From: Candidula unifasciata
Taxonomy: Eukaryota; Mollusca; Gastropoda; Stylommatophora; Geomitridae
Length of the DNA stretch: 64,000 bases
Direction: 5' to 3'
Assembly: GCA_905116865.2 (NCBI GenBank)
Contig: CAJHNH020005979.1
Coordinates: 333,501-397,500, forward strand
Every line of letters starts with the position of its first letter. Positions within the stretch are counted from its first letter, which is position 1. Both the position numbers and the translations under genes were made by a program. Under the pieces are notes generated by a model, which was not told the origin of the DNA, searched no databases, and was given only the letters and a program-made list of their open reading frames with translations. Shown in pieces: positions 22,439-33,126 of the stretch.

Positions 22439-23699
22439 CCTCGCTCAAGTAGGTAGCCACCAGCCATTGAAACATCAACACGCATTTTTTTTTCTTAAAC
22501 ACTTACCTCCGTTTTGTGGTCCCGGGAAAAATCAGAGGTTGTGACCTCTGGCACAGGCACGATCCACCCACTATTTGAATCTGCAGATATCTGTTAGTTT
22601 CATTTTTTTAAATACTTATTTCACTTTGTTATGTTTTTATGCTCACCTTGTTTAATTATAGTTTTTCTTATATTATTTCATTAAGTTATTACTATGTTTT
22701 TATGCTCACCATGTTTAATTAAATTTTTTATTATATTATTTCATTAACTTAATCTGTACTTTGCTCCTCTTTCACCCTTTTAACATTTTTTTTTTTTCAA
22801 GAAATGCATAGCTACTGAAAGGAATGTAATTTTAAAATTTAAAATCTGTAATTTAATTAATGGCATTGTTCAAATTGCACATAAGTATATACCTTAGGTT
22901 TTTTTATTGTTAAAATGTAAGTCTTTTGCATCTGCATCCGTGCCAGTCTTTTTTTTTTTTCTTCATAAAAGATTTCCCACCTAATAAAAACACACCATAA
23001 GGTGACTTTAAAAAAAAAACAGTAGTCTTTCTTCTCTGATTTCACATGTTAACATATACTTTTCTGCTCTGGCTGTATCATGTTAATATATAATTATCCA
23101 CCTGCCACCAATTTCATCTTGTTATAGTATAGTATTCCCCCAAGGATTTCAGGCTACTAATCTATTTGCTTGGTTTCTTCTTTCCTCTATTTTCAGGCTG
23201 TTACTAGGATCACCTCAGGTCAGCAACTGTGGGCAAAGAAGTCAGAATCTTGGCAAAGCATGTCCTTCTTTGCTTGTATCTTTGAAGAATCAAACCTGTT
23301 TGTGTGTGCGGCCGTTTATTTGTTTCCATTGATGCCATTGTTTGATCTGCAACAGAAGTTTCACAAGTCAACCTGGCTTTTCATCGTTTTCTTTTGTATG
23401 TGTTCCTGGTGTATTTGCTGTGTGGCGACGTTTTGAATTATCAGTATGTGGAAGGTAGCATCCGAGCAGAAGACATGTTGGTTACAAATGAAGTCAAGAG
23501 TCTGTGCTGTCATTATACAACTCCATTCCAAGCCGTGTGGCCATGCCATTCTTAGCAAAGATTGGTGTGTTGATAAAATAATCGCAAACATTTGTGTGCG
23601 TCTTGCAGTTAGTCTGCGATTATCTGCTGTTATAAAACATCTTAATATTATGTCTGTGCAAAATAACAAATATGTCTGTTCCAAGCACCTCTGTTATGG

Positions 23700-24130
23700 A
23701 CATCCATATTTTGCAGGATTCCAGACTTGAGTCTGTCAAGCTTCTGTAAACAGGCTAATAAACTTGAGTCCATCATAAGATTATATTCTGTGCGAAGGAC
23801 TCAAAACGTAAGGCTGTCGAGCTTATATGTGCAGAATACTAATATGCATCTGCGTTGAGCTTTTTCGTGCGTGAAAGGAAACTTTTGAATCTGTTGAGCT
23901 TTAAGGTGCAGGATAACAAACTTAGCCTATTGTGCAGGATACCAAACTTATCTGTTGTACAGGATACCAAATTTGAATCTGTCAAGCTTATGTGTTCAGG
24001 ATAACAAACTTAAGTATGTCATGAGATTATAACATGCAGGAGACCAAATTTGAATCCATGTTGAGCTTTTATGTGTAGGTGTTCAAACTTGAGTCTGTGT
24101 CAAGTTTCTCTGAGTGTGTGTGCAAGATGC
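23700..24130. repeat. Degenerate minisatellite, about 50-60 bp units
   Basis: Repeated phrases GAATCTGTCAAGCTTATGTG, CAGGATAACAAACTTA and GGATACCAAATTTGAATC recur about eight times with heavy divergence. Confidence 0.75.
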
Positions 24131-25118
24131 CACATTTTAGCCTGTGCTAATTATTTTTAATATGGAAACCCCAAGTTTCTGTATCAAAGATACATTTTTG
24201 GTGGAGGAATTTACTTGAAATCCACTTTGGATTTTTTTTTTGCCAGACACTGCAAGTTTTGGTCTCAGGGGCACAAGACATTTTTTTAATATCATAGACT
24301 TTGCTTGAAAAAGAAACAGTATCATTTATCATACAACTGAAATTCTGTAGGTTATATTATACAACATAATGGTTTGGAGAGGACAGTAATGGGAGCTGGG
24401 GTTAAGGCATGACAGTTCTTGGTGGGGGTAAGTTGTCGGGGCAGTAAGTAGCCCTATGGCATGGGCAAAGGGACTACATAGGACCTGGCTCATGATGATT
24501 ATATGTGTAAGATGTATCAGATTTCAAGCTGGAAGTCCTGGTCACTAGATCTCAGAATGATAAAAATTCAGAACTGGGCTTAAACTAGCCTTTTCTAAGG
24601 GGCCAGGAAGTTTTTCTTTTTTCTAAAAGAGAATTAAGAAACTAAGATAAAGCTACATAATTCAGGTGACATAAAGTTGTCGGTTTTTTTAAAAATCTCT
24701 GCCAGTCTTGTCGTCTCAAACTTCGACACCTTTGTGCAGATGGATAGCAAAGGAAAGGATGGTATATTATTAAGGAAACAGCATTAGGGTGTTCTTTTCT
24801 TGGTCAGTCATCATTACAAGGGTTTTGTCTGCTGAATTGGCTGTTTATACTTAGCCATTTTGCTGTCTGGTATCATGTGTTTCATTCTGACACCATACAC
24901 TTATAAATATATATATATTTTTGTAAATGTTAATCATTAAACCTGATAGCAGCATCTAGGAGTGAATGTATGATGTGATTTCGTTACCTGTCATAGCAGT
25001 GATTGTATATCAGCACCTCTTTGACATTTCATTTATCATTGACTCGTGTAACTTGGCAGTTTTCTAATTTTAACGGTGTTGGGCTTCTTTATTTTTTTCT
25101 TAGTCATATATATAGTTA

Positions 25119-25124
25119 AATAAA
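25119..25124 (+). promoter_or_regulatory. Candidate polyadenylation signal AATAAA
   Basis: Canonical hexamer followed by GT-rich TTTGTGAGTGGTTTTGG. It could serve ZNF706; the distance of 2.7 kb from the stop makes this uncertain. Confidence 0.3.
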
Positions 25125-25469
25125 TTTGTGAGTGGTTTTGGTTTAAAGGTATTTTCAGTATAGGGATTGCATTGTGAAAGCTAGGTTTGAACCTTAATAA
25201 GGTATGTATTTTGTTCTTGGTAAATATTTTGCACTTTGACCCCCAAAAAATTCACAGTGATTTCTGGTGAATATTTAAAAGAAGTAGACAGAATAAAGTT
25301 GATATACTTCTGATTTCTTGTCAAAGTTGTCAGAATTATCATGCCGCAAACCACTTTATGTAGCTTGGGGAAAAAAAGCATTTGTATTTTTAAGATTAGT
25401 ACTACAGAATTACTTTGAAATAACGGGGTTTAAAAAAAATCTAATTATGCTGTTGATTGTTCTTTACTG

Positions 25470-25857
25470 CTTGGGCAGGTGCACTCAGAGTTCAAAGGAG
25501 TAAAAAAAAAAAGTAAAGGACCCTTTCCACGCCTTTAGGCATATAGGGCTAGACCTATATTTTTATACACCAGTCGGCACAAGATGGGTGATGTGGTCAG
25601 CATCACGTCGGCTGCCTTTACTTTCCCGGGACTGCACCCAGTACCCACTCAAGGCTGGGTCAACCTGGGAGCCAAGGTCATTTTTTTAAAAAAGTCCGGC
25701 TTCGCCAGGGAGCGAACCCAAGGCCTTTCGATCCGCGGTGAGCGTCTAGCCGCTCGGCCACTGTGACTCCCGAGTTCAAAGGAAGCCCCGTTAGTCGACT
25801 CCTACGCTACAACATGCTTATTGGACAGGCAGTGGGTCCATTCTCATTTTCCCCACA
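25470..25857 (-). mobile_element. (GAA)n-tailed retroposon split by a T1 SINE
   Basis: Left piece GGGCAGGTGCACTCAGAG (to 25500) and right piece GTTAGTCGACTCCTACG...GGCAGTGGGTCC (25772-25857) are one reverse copy. They are interrupted by the SINE at 25501-25771. Confidence 0.75.
25501..25771 (-). mobile_element. T1 tRNA-derived SINE with 12-13 bp TSD
   Basis: On the minus strand it starts GGAGTCACAGTGGCCGAGCG. An A box (TGGCCGAGCGG) and a B box (GGGTTCGCTCCC) resemble a class II (Leu/Ser) tRNA. A non-tRNA body with GGCAGCCGACGTGATGCTGA and an oligo-T-rich tail follows. GAGTTCAAAGGA is duplicated on both sides (25488-25499 and 25772-25783). The most intact T1 copy in the window. Confidence 0.9.
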
Positions 25858-26499
25858 TCACTGTAAAAATTGGTAAATACAGATTTGGCAGTTGACATAT
25901 GGTCTTTTGTGAACGATGTCAGCAGGGATGTAAGGAGGATGCAGGTCTCGCCTTGACTTCTCAGACATTTCCTGGTCCCAATCTCAGGCTGTATGATGTG
26001 GGACCTATGTCACTGTTTAGCTGCAGTGGTGGGGATTTAACACCAGTGTCGCTGTCCTGCTTCCTGAAGGGTTGAATAATTGTATTAATTTCTGTTTCGT
26101 TTAGCTAACATTTTTCTATAGAACTTTTTTATAGACAGTTAGTGTTTTCAGCTGTTCTGTCTTCAAACACCCTAGGGGTTTTATTTCTTCCTCTGGCGTG
26201 CCACCAGAAAAAAAAAGCATTGCTTGTGCTGATATTCTCATAACCAATGTGGCTCCCCCTGCAACTTTAAGATCAGTAGTGGGTGCACTTTAGATGACAC
26301 ACACTGCAACAGAAGCTTCTGTGACTGTACAGTAGATGTTTGATTGGATGTGTTTTTTGTTGCTGGTGAGCGCTTGTACAAAATTAACATCAGTGTTGTG
26401 TGGTTGATAGTTGTGGGAGATGAAATAAATTATTGTTTGTTATTACCTTTGTTTATGCTTTGGGGGGGAGGGGGGTAGCATATACGAGCAGTGGTTTGT

Positions 26500-26575
26500 T
26501 ACTTGCCGCTAGGACAGATGCACTCCGCTTTTGAAGAAAGCCCCCAGTTAGTCGATTCCCCCACAATGGGGCCTG
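26500..26575 (-). mobile_element. (GAA)n-tailed retroposon fragment
   Basis: Short reverse fragment: CAGATGCACTCCGCTTTTGA, CCCCCAGTTAGTCGATTC and CCACAATGGGGCC. Confidence 0.6.
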
Positions 26576-27047
26576 GTGATGCTAACTAACAAGGAAAGCA
26601 TTATTGAAAGGTTAGAGAAGATGTTCTCTCATGGTCCAGTTTCTGCGGCGAGCAATTAAGAAAACATTCTTGAAAATCCAGCGGTGAGAGAGTCACACCA
26701 ATGAAGAAATTGGGGCCTCCAGTGTAACTGTGGATGATGTGCATATCCACAAACAAGTGAACATTATTTTAAAAGGATAGAAATTGGGCGCGTAGGCCCA
26801 TCTTGCAGCAATTTGTCTTTCACTAATGTCTGTTAAGAAAAGGCAGCGAAGAAAGTAATTGACAATCTCACTTTGTCTTATGGCATGGAATGTGTGTCTG
26901 TGATGGGCTCCTTTTCCTTTATTAAAAAATAAGCTGCCGATATTGTCTGAGGGAATTGATGGACAAAGGACGAACAAACATTTGGGCATCCACTGGCGGC
27001 AGCATTTTAACTCTTTCAGTCCCAGATAGTGTTGAATTCTACAGTTC
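26576..27047. other. Unclassified
   Basis: A 119-codon minus-strand frame (26693-27052) exists, but I recognise no domain. It contains NKGKGAHHRHTFHAIRQ and may be an eroded mobile element. I do not call it a gene. Confidence 0.3.
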
Positions 27048-27335
27048 CCCATGTGGGTTCTGGGACTCTTTTGTGTGGGGGGGGGGGGGAATAAGAATTA
27101 ATGCACTCCGCAAAACTAATGTCACAAGAGTCGACCTTATGGGGGCGTCCTTTAAAGTGGGTGTGCATCTGCCTGAGAGGGAAGGAACCAACAATCTACA
27201 TACAAGTAAGTCAGATCTGTAAAACGTATGTGCACGCAACACACACTCAGGTTCTGGAACAAGTCTAACGTCCAGGGGTTGATGAACAACCATAACTTCC
27301 CTGTCTGAGTTTACAGCTGGTGAAAGCAAAGAAGA
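27048..27335 (+). mobile_element. (GAA)n-tailed retroposon, old copy
   Basis: Forward, near full length, from CATGTGGGTTCTGGGACTC to GTTTACAGCTGGTGAAAGCA plus AAAGAAGAA. Contains a G13 run (27077-27089) expanded from the short G stretch of the consensus. Confidence 0.8.
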
Positions 27336-28004
27336 ATTCTTCAGTGTCTATAAACATACAACTTTGAGAGAGAACATGCAATAACAACCGGAAGATAAAG
27401 TCTTAATAATGAGCCATTGAACGAGGCAGGAAAAGTGAAGAAATATATACCGCATAAAGTATTACACATGAACGCATGGTGAGTTCATTTGAACTGAAAA
27501 AGTTGTGGTGGTGGTGATATACTAGGCTCGTCCCGATGAGGGCCGAACGAAGAATCACAAAAACAGGCACTTAAATGGTAAACAAGTGGACTGAGGAGGA
27601 AAGAACGTCAACAAAATCTGCCCTAAGATGTGGAGAGAGGCTGAAGGTGATGGACTTGTTGCATCCAGATGCAACTGCAAAGGATGGAACCAAATGAAAG
27701 CAATAATTACAAGCCCTATGTGGCCTACAAAAACAAATGGAAGGAGGGTGAAGAACAAAAGATGTTCTTGAACCGGCAGCGAAGTGGGACAGTATTTGGG
27801 TCTGTCTGATCAAATCAGGAGTCCATTTCATGGCTCTCTGAGCAATGCTAAGGAATTTTATACGGCACACATAACCTAGTAACAATTCTGACCTAAAGCT
27901 CACCCTTCGGGGATGATGGTTGAGCGTGACGATTTTTTGTGTGTTTTGTTTTTAGCAAAGCACCTTAAGATGTTATGACTTGAATTAAGAATCGACATCA
28001 CAGC
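27336..28004. other. No recognised feature
   Basis: Mixed-composition intergenic sequence; no exon or repeat recognised. Confidence 0.35.
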
Positions 28005-28200
28005 ACTCGGGACACTCCTATAAGTGCTCCGTCCCCATCTTCAGCATCAAGCGAAAAGTTCCAATTCTGATGACACCGGTGACTGTTTGATTGCACATCC
28101 GTCTCGCCCTTGCCTTGAGTGTTGAGCGTCTGCCGATCCCGTGGTAACTCCTCGCAACGCCATTCTCATCCGACCGTAACGACTCATCTTCTTCGCGTTC
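28005..28200 (-). pseudogene. LINE 3' end, RH2 family
   Basis: Complement reads SLRSDENGVARSYHGIGR then TLKARARRMCNQTVTG and FRLMLKMGTEHL, matching the RH2 C-terminus (see 7985 and 36340). Joined directly to a retroposon tail at its right. Confidence 0.6.
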
Positions 28201-28425
28201 ACCAGCTGTACACTGGCGGAAAACTCTGGTTTGTTCGTCCACTTTTGGACTGCAATGTAACGTATGCATCAGTTTTACAGATCTGCTTCACTTGAATGCA
28301 TACTGTCGGTTTCTTGTCTCTCAGGCAGATGCACTCCAACTTAAAAGGAAGGTTCTAATTAGTCGACTCTACAACATGCTTTTGTGTAGGCAGTGGGTCT
28401 ATTCTTGTTTTCCCCACTATGGGGC
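28188..28425 (-). mobile_element. (GAA)n-tailed retroposon, old copy
   Basis: Reverse, starting CTTCTTCGCGTTCACCAGCT and ending TTTTCCCCACTATGGGGCCC. A deletion in the middle is visible. Confidence 0.78.
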
Positions 28426-28699
28426 CCCGTCGCGATCTATCTGTGCCTCCGCACTTTTCACTGTAAGGACATTTCCTATCTTACACACACAACAAATGGA
28501 AATATTTGCGTCGTGTTGGAAAGGGCTTGAGTGTTAAGTCGGACATGGCTGAGGTCCGTGAGCCCTCATGAAAAAGTGTAAGGGGCTTCAGAGGGTCCCT
28601 TTAATCATTTATGAAAATTCTCTTAACAAAAAAGTGATTATTTATACACAAATACGTTAGAGCTCAGGGATCTTGAAGCCCTCTAGATTTTTTGGGGGG

Positions 28700-28830
28700 A
28701 CATTGGGTGGGGAGCATCCATGTCGCCCTGGAAACCAAGGTCATTTCTTTTAAAAGCCCAGCCCTTTAAGGACCCAAATCCACAACCTTCCGATTCCCAG
28801 TGGAGAGTCTAGCCGCGACACCACGAGTAG
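28700..28830 (-). mobile_element. T1-family SINE fragment
   Basis: Keeps the body end GTCGCCCTGGAAACCAAGGT and the eroded tRNA-like head (ACAACCTTCCGATTCCCAGT, GTCTAGCCGCGACACCACGA). Followed by G16 at 28830-28845. Confidence 0.6.
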
Positions 28831-28859
28831 GGGGGGGGGGGGGGGCAACAAATAGATCC

Positions 28860-29275
28860 ATGATCAAGAGAGAATGGATCTGGTCGACGTTCAACACTCA
28901 GAGGATTGGCGAGACGGACATGCAATGAGACTGCTCCTGGGACTGTCAGAAGTGGAATTTCGCTTGCTGCTGAATGAATGGCTTTCTACCCCACCAGGAC
29001 ATCACACAAGCGATAAACACCCGATGACACAAAGTGCCACCATGTGGATGAGGATCGCAGTGGAGAGGTCCCAGAAACCGCGTTCAGACAATTGGCCATA
29101 TTTATGGCCTGCCTATATTGCGGCCCCTGGCAAAAGCCAGGGTGGGGCTTCAAAAAACAAAAAATGACATCCTAAAAAGGACGAAACTAGATTATATTGT
29201 ATTAGACAGCTTGCTTGCTGCTGAAGATGGGAACGGGCGTTTTATGAAAATGCTGTGACGTCGGTTCTTTACTCA
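28860..29275 (+). pseudogene. LINE 3' end, RH2 family, rearranged
   Basis: GGTCGACGTTCAACACTCAG, GCGAGACGGACATGCAATGA and later CTTGCTGCTGAAGATGGGAA match the RH2 end. About 200 bp of other sequence is inserted between the two parts. Confidence 0.5.
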
Positions 29276-29706
29276 CGAATCTTACGAGTATTGTCACACT
29301 GATAATTCTCAGACAAAGTATGCTCGTCATTTGCTCTGAACGTCATTAGTTCGTTTCATTAATTTTTTTCGGAGGGTCGTCGCTGGATCTATGTGGTTCG
29401 TGCAACATTCTGCTGCGAAAGGCGTAACCAAATAAGACATAGCCGGTGCAGTGAAGCCAATTCTCTCAGCTTGAATTTAAATGTAAAAAAAGGGCTTAAT
29501 ACACCTTGGCTTTCCTAAGTGGGGAAAGTGCTCCCAAATGTCACTTGTCATTCTTGGCTGTTCACCGATGAGATCTTGAGTTGGTAAGTTTGAAGGTTAC
29601 ATATCTTCAGTTACCCCAACGCTTCGGAATTTTAACTTCAGCCATTACCGTCTGAAATTACAACCGCTACACACACAGAAAAAGTTTTAGCTGGTCCCTC
29701 TATACC
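29276..29706. other. No recognised feature
   Basis: No exon or repeat recognised. Confidence 0.35.
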
Positions 29707-29829
29707 AGTGGTCTCCAACCTGTGGGGGAAGGGGAGGGGGACAATTTTGAATTTGAGTGCATTGTACTTGTAATAATCGGGATTTTCCGCTTTAACAGTC
29801 AGGAAGGTTGCCGGCTTGATGTGGAAAGT
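29707..29829. mobile_element. Possible hAT element end
   Basis: CAGTGGTCTCCAACCTGTGG is a typical hAT-type terminus. The following TTGTACTTGTAATAATC also occurs at 6768. The other end is not identified; the retroposon at 29830 interrupts it. Confidence 0.35.
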
Positions 29830-30117
29830 CTTCTTCTTCTTCTTCACGTTCACCAGCTGTACACTCTGGCAAAACGTTCTGGTTGTTCGTCCACTACTGA
29901 ACTGCAGTCCTGCTCTAGAACCTGAGTGTTGCGTGTGCATCAGTTTTACAGATCTCATTCTCTTGAATAGAGACTGTTGGTTCCTTGCCTCTCCGGCAGA
30001 TGCACTCCGACTTCAAAGGAAGCTCCCCAATTAGTCGACTCTTACGACATGCTTTTGGGGAGGCAGTGGGTCTATTCTTGTTTTCCCCTACAATGGGCCC
30101 CCGGAACCCACACGGGG
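29830..30117 (-). mobile_element. (GAA)n-tailed retroposon, best copy (perfect 12-bp TSD)
   Basis: 288 bp in reverse: (CTT)n tail complement at 29830, 5' end complement GGAACCCACACGGGG at the right. Flanked by identical GATGTGGAAAGT (29818-29829 and 30118-30129). On its own strand the element starts CCCCGTGTGGGTTCCG, contains GACCCACTGCCTCCCC, CAAGGAACCAACAGTC and CAGGTTCTGGA, and ends AACGTGAAGAAGAAG. Variable-length duplications and a simple 3' tail indicate LINE-mediated retroposition. No convincing A box/B box pair, so it is not an obvious tRNA SINE. Conserved open frames on both strands reflect youth, not selection. Confidence 0.93.
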
Positions 30118-30129
30118 GATGTGGAAAGT

Positions 30130-31074
30130 GATCCCCACTGTGCATTGTCCAACAATTGACCAACAATGGCAGATGTCATAAAGACAGAACATTGTGAATC
30201 ATCAAACTGATATTTGTTGGTGATTGTTTCCTTTGTTATTCGACACTGAATCACGTGCATGTTTGCTTCCAAGGTAACGTTAACAGTACTTCCGATTTTT
30301 TTTTTTTGGGGGGGGGGAGCCTCGTTTTAATCGCATTTGTGGGGGGTTGGGGTATGAGAGTGTTGCCAAATACTCAAGGGGTGTGCCACCTTTAAAAAAA
30401 AAGTTTGTGCAGTAGTGAGGCCGCAAACTGAGGGCTACCCATAGAAAATATGACAGGGTCTAAGCGACCATCCAAACCACGTGTTAAAGACAGTTGCCTA
30501 TCCTCTCTATCACCAACCCCACCATTTTTGTTTGTGATTTTGCAGGGCAATTTTGGTTTCAGTAGTTTGCCATTACTTTTAAACTCGTTCTCAACATGAA
30601 AACTAACGGAAGGGGGATCTGCTACCAAGTATCCAATGTATATCCACATTTTTGACCCAAATAAAAACTATCAGATACCGACGGTGTAGCTAAAACTTGT
30701 TGACGGACATTTTAAAATGTCAGGTAACTATACGGTGCATACCGTTGTCCTTGTTCTTCTAATCTAGCGCGTAAGGAGGGGAGGTATTAGGAAAAAAAAA
30801 TAATTTTAATTCAAGCAAGAATGGAAGGGAGATCAAAAAGAAAGAATTATAATACAATCAAGAACTAAATGGAGATCAAGAAGAAAGAATTATAATACAA
30901 ACAAAAGAAAGAACCCTTCCCTCATATACATACAAATTTGAAGAAGAAATAGAAAAGAAAACAAAAGAAGGAATCGGCAGACGAAGTGTGGGGGGGGGGG
31001 GGTGGTTTAGGTAGTTTTAAATGGCGGTGGGCAGCACTTTCTTTTGACGTCAGTTATTTTTCAGCGACACTTAT
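30130..31074. other. No recognised feature
   Basis: Contains G-rich runs near 30310 and 30990-31002 (G13), and the phrase AAGAAAGAATTATAATACAA twice (30837 and 30881). No exon seen. Confidence 0.4.
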
Positions 31075-31265
31075 GATTGCGGCTTAGGCGTTGCGTACGC
31101 CCTTCGTAATTTCGTAGTGCCGGGTTCGATCCCAACTGCGAGCGATTTGGATGCAGTGGCAAACTACTGAACGTGAAATTGTCTAGTGAAATCATAAACA
31201 GAAAAAAAAATGTGTGTTGGTTCAGAAACGTCCTGTAAAGAACGCACAGCTAACATTTTAAAATA
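31075..31265 (+). mobile_element. T2 tRNA-derived SINE
   Basis: Head with GGCTTAGGCGTTGCGTACGC and B box GGGTTCGATCCC, body GGCAAACTACTGAACGTGAA, end CGTCCTGTAAAGAACGCACA. The family is the same as at 33127. Confidence 0.78.
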
Positions 31266-31269
31266 TAAT

Positions 31270-31400
31270 ATACACTGTGACCTAGGGGTGCGAGCACCTT
31301 GGTCTCGAGGCATGGCTTCCGCCTGGAGTGTTAGAGGCTCCGGGTTCAATCTCTGGTAAGGGCTGGTATTTTTTCACGTGGATAAATGTCATATAAGTCG
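31270..31400 (+). mobile_element. T3 tRNA-like SINE
   Basis: GGTCTCGAGGCATGGCTTCC, then B box-like CCGGGTTCAATCTCTGGTAA, then GGGCTGGTATTTTTTCACGT. Shares the order of blocks with 39540 (inverted) and 40360. Confidence 0.6.
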
Positions 31401-31585
31401 AACCAGCACTGTGATTTATATGCCAAGAAAAGGCGTCGTATAATCAAATTAGTCATCCAGTCCTATAGCGAGAGGTTTACACCAAATCCCCGCGAATCAA
31501 GGATTATCAACTGAGACTTTTAGGGGTTGCGACTGTTTATCCTAATCATGACACTGGTTCGGAAAAAGAGGCTGTCCCCCTAGGG

Positions 31586-31767
31586 CAGTTATTCTCAACC
31601 TTCCTAATGCCGCGACCATTTCATACAGCCGCTCATGTTTGGTGATCTCCAGTCATACAATTATTTTCGTTGCTACTTCATAACTTCAGTAAATGTGTTT
31701 TTCAAAGGTCTTGTGAAAGGGTCGTTCGACCCAAATGGGTTTGCGACCCACAGGTTTAGAACCTCTG
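31586..31767. mobile_element. SPIN-like non-autonomous hAT transposon
   Basis: 182 bp bounded by CAGTTATTCTCAACCTTCCT and the inverted AGGTTTAGAACCTCTG. Internal phrases TAATGCCGCGACC, ATTTTCGTTGCTACTTCATA, GTGAAAGGGTCGTTCGACCC and GCGACCCACAGGTTTAGAAC are those of the SPIN (SPACE INVADERS) non-autonomous elements known from tetrapods, a pond snail and other animals. Flanks CCCTAGGG and CGCTAGGT match 6 of 8 around a central TA, the Buster-type target pattern. Recognition is from memory of the family and needs an alignment. Confidence 0.85.
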
Positions 31768-32099
31768 CGCTAGGTTAACACAAATATCTACCTGCTAAGT
31801 TGTAGCTCAGTTTTGTCAGTGATGTATAGACTTTCAATCACACAGAGTTGTGACATCAGCAAATTAAAATTGACTTTCTTCTTCTTCTTCTTCTTCTGAA
31901 TTCACCCTTGCAAAGGGTGTCTGGCACATTGTGTTGTGGTTCACAGCTTCTTCTTCTATCGGTATCTATATTATGCCGCTAGGTCGCGATATCTTGCTTT
32001 TCGGAGCAACACCTCTGATTTCAACAGTCCTTTTATTAATTACCACTTACGCCACGCTTGTTAAGGGACAGCTAATCTATTTTACCAAATTGTAGCTCC

Positions 32100-32890
32100 T
32101 GATGCATATTTCACAGTGATAGTAAACAGCTGCAAGACCACATGAACCTACTACACGACAGTTGCCTCAAGCATCATATGAAGATCAATACTGAAAAGAC
32201 AGAAGTCATGAGCATAAGTAGAGAGCAACAGACCATCGAAATAAAGATTCTAGATCACAGCCTAAAACAAGTGCAAGAATTTAAATACCTGGGAAGTATC
32301 TTTACATCCAATGGTAAAATAGACAGAGAGATTGAAGCAAGAATCCAACAAGCCAACAATGTCGCATACCAGCTTGACCCAATTTTAAAACACCCTGCTG
32401 TCCCAGCTGAGATAAAAAGACAAATTATAAATACAATCTTTATACCGACATTAGGTTATCAATGTCAGACTTGGACATTAACAAAAGAACATGAGAGAAG
32501 ACTAACCACCTGTGAAATGAGATGTTTGAGAATGGCTGCGAATAAAACCAGAAGAGATCGAGTGAGAAACGATGTGATTACAAGAACTATTGGAACCATA
32601 CCCATCGTTAAATTTATTGAGAAGCAAAGAATGAAATGGTTTGGTCACCTAATGAGAATGGAACCAACTATGCCAGCATCAAGAGCATACAACATGAAAA
32701 TCGAAACAACAAGAGGCAGGGGAAGACCAAGAAGAAGATGGATTGAAGGAGTCACGGACAACTTGAGACTTCATAACATCACGGCATATGAAGCGACTGA
32801 GCGCGCCCTGGCTCGGTTGCCGATCATCTGATAGACTGCGACGCCTAGCGGCACAAGCAGATTTTGACAAAAGAAGAAGTAGCCCCTGAA
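32100..32890 (+). pseudogene. 5'-truncated LINE: RT thumb and ORF2 C-terminus
   Basis: An open frame of 229 codons begins inside the RT domain at MKINTEKTEVM and has no catalytic YADD, which lies upstream in intact elements. It continues through FKYLGSIFTSNGKI, YQCQTWTLTKEHERRL, KWFGHLMRM and RGRGRPRRRWIEGV, the standard post-RT layout of LINE endonuclease-RT proteins. It then ends LARLPII. The 3' tail is AAAAGAAGAAG. The uninterrupted frame suggests relatively recent insertion. Protein is non-functional because endonuclease and most of RT are missing. Confidence 0.88.
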
Positions 32891-32947
32891 CCCACACAGG
32901 GAAAGAACATTCCATGCAACCGATATTTGTTGAAATGTCCTTCACTA

Positions 32948-33096
32948 CAGGCATGTCAAACATGAGGCCCTTTGCGATCATACCTGCGGCCCACAAAATT
33001 TTTTATTTAATGACTTCAGTATTGCATGTATGGTCTTCAATACGTCACGTATGTGACCTATATGGCCCTCGGGGGACCCTCAGTTTGACATGAATG
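32948..33096. mobile_element. hAT MITE
   Basis: 149 bp from CAGGCATGTCAAACATGAGG to CCTCAGTTTGACATGAATG, an inverted pair. Flanks CTTCACTA and CTTTACTG match 6 of 8, with TA central in the right copy. GCGGCCCACAAAATTTTTTA inside is typical of this broad hAT class. Confidence 0.8.
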
Positions 33097-33126
33097 CTTT
33101 ACTGTAATTAAAATCCTTGCAGTATG

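Larger units (their letters stand above)
22439..25124 (+). other. Probable ZNF706 3' UTR and downstream region
   Basis: No coding sequence seen. A strong acceptor (CCTCTATTTTCAG) at 23196 could start a 3' UTR exon, because a possible donor lies right after the stop (CTCAA|GTAGGT). An AATAAA at 25119-25124 is a candidate polyadenylation signal. UTR extent is inference. Confidence 0.35.

Noticed and set aside
26693..27052. 119-codon minus-strand frame as a host gene
   Set aside because: No recognisable domain, overlaps a retroposon at one end, no splice or start context. Left as unclassified.
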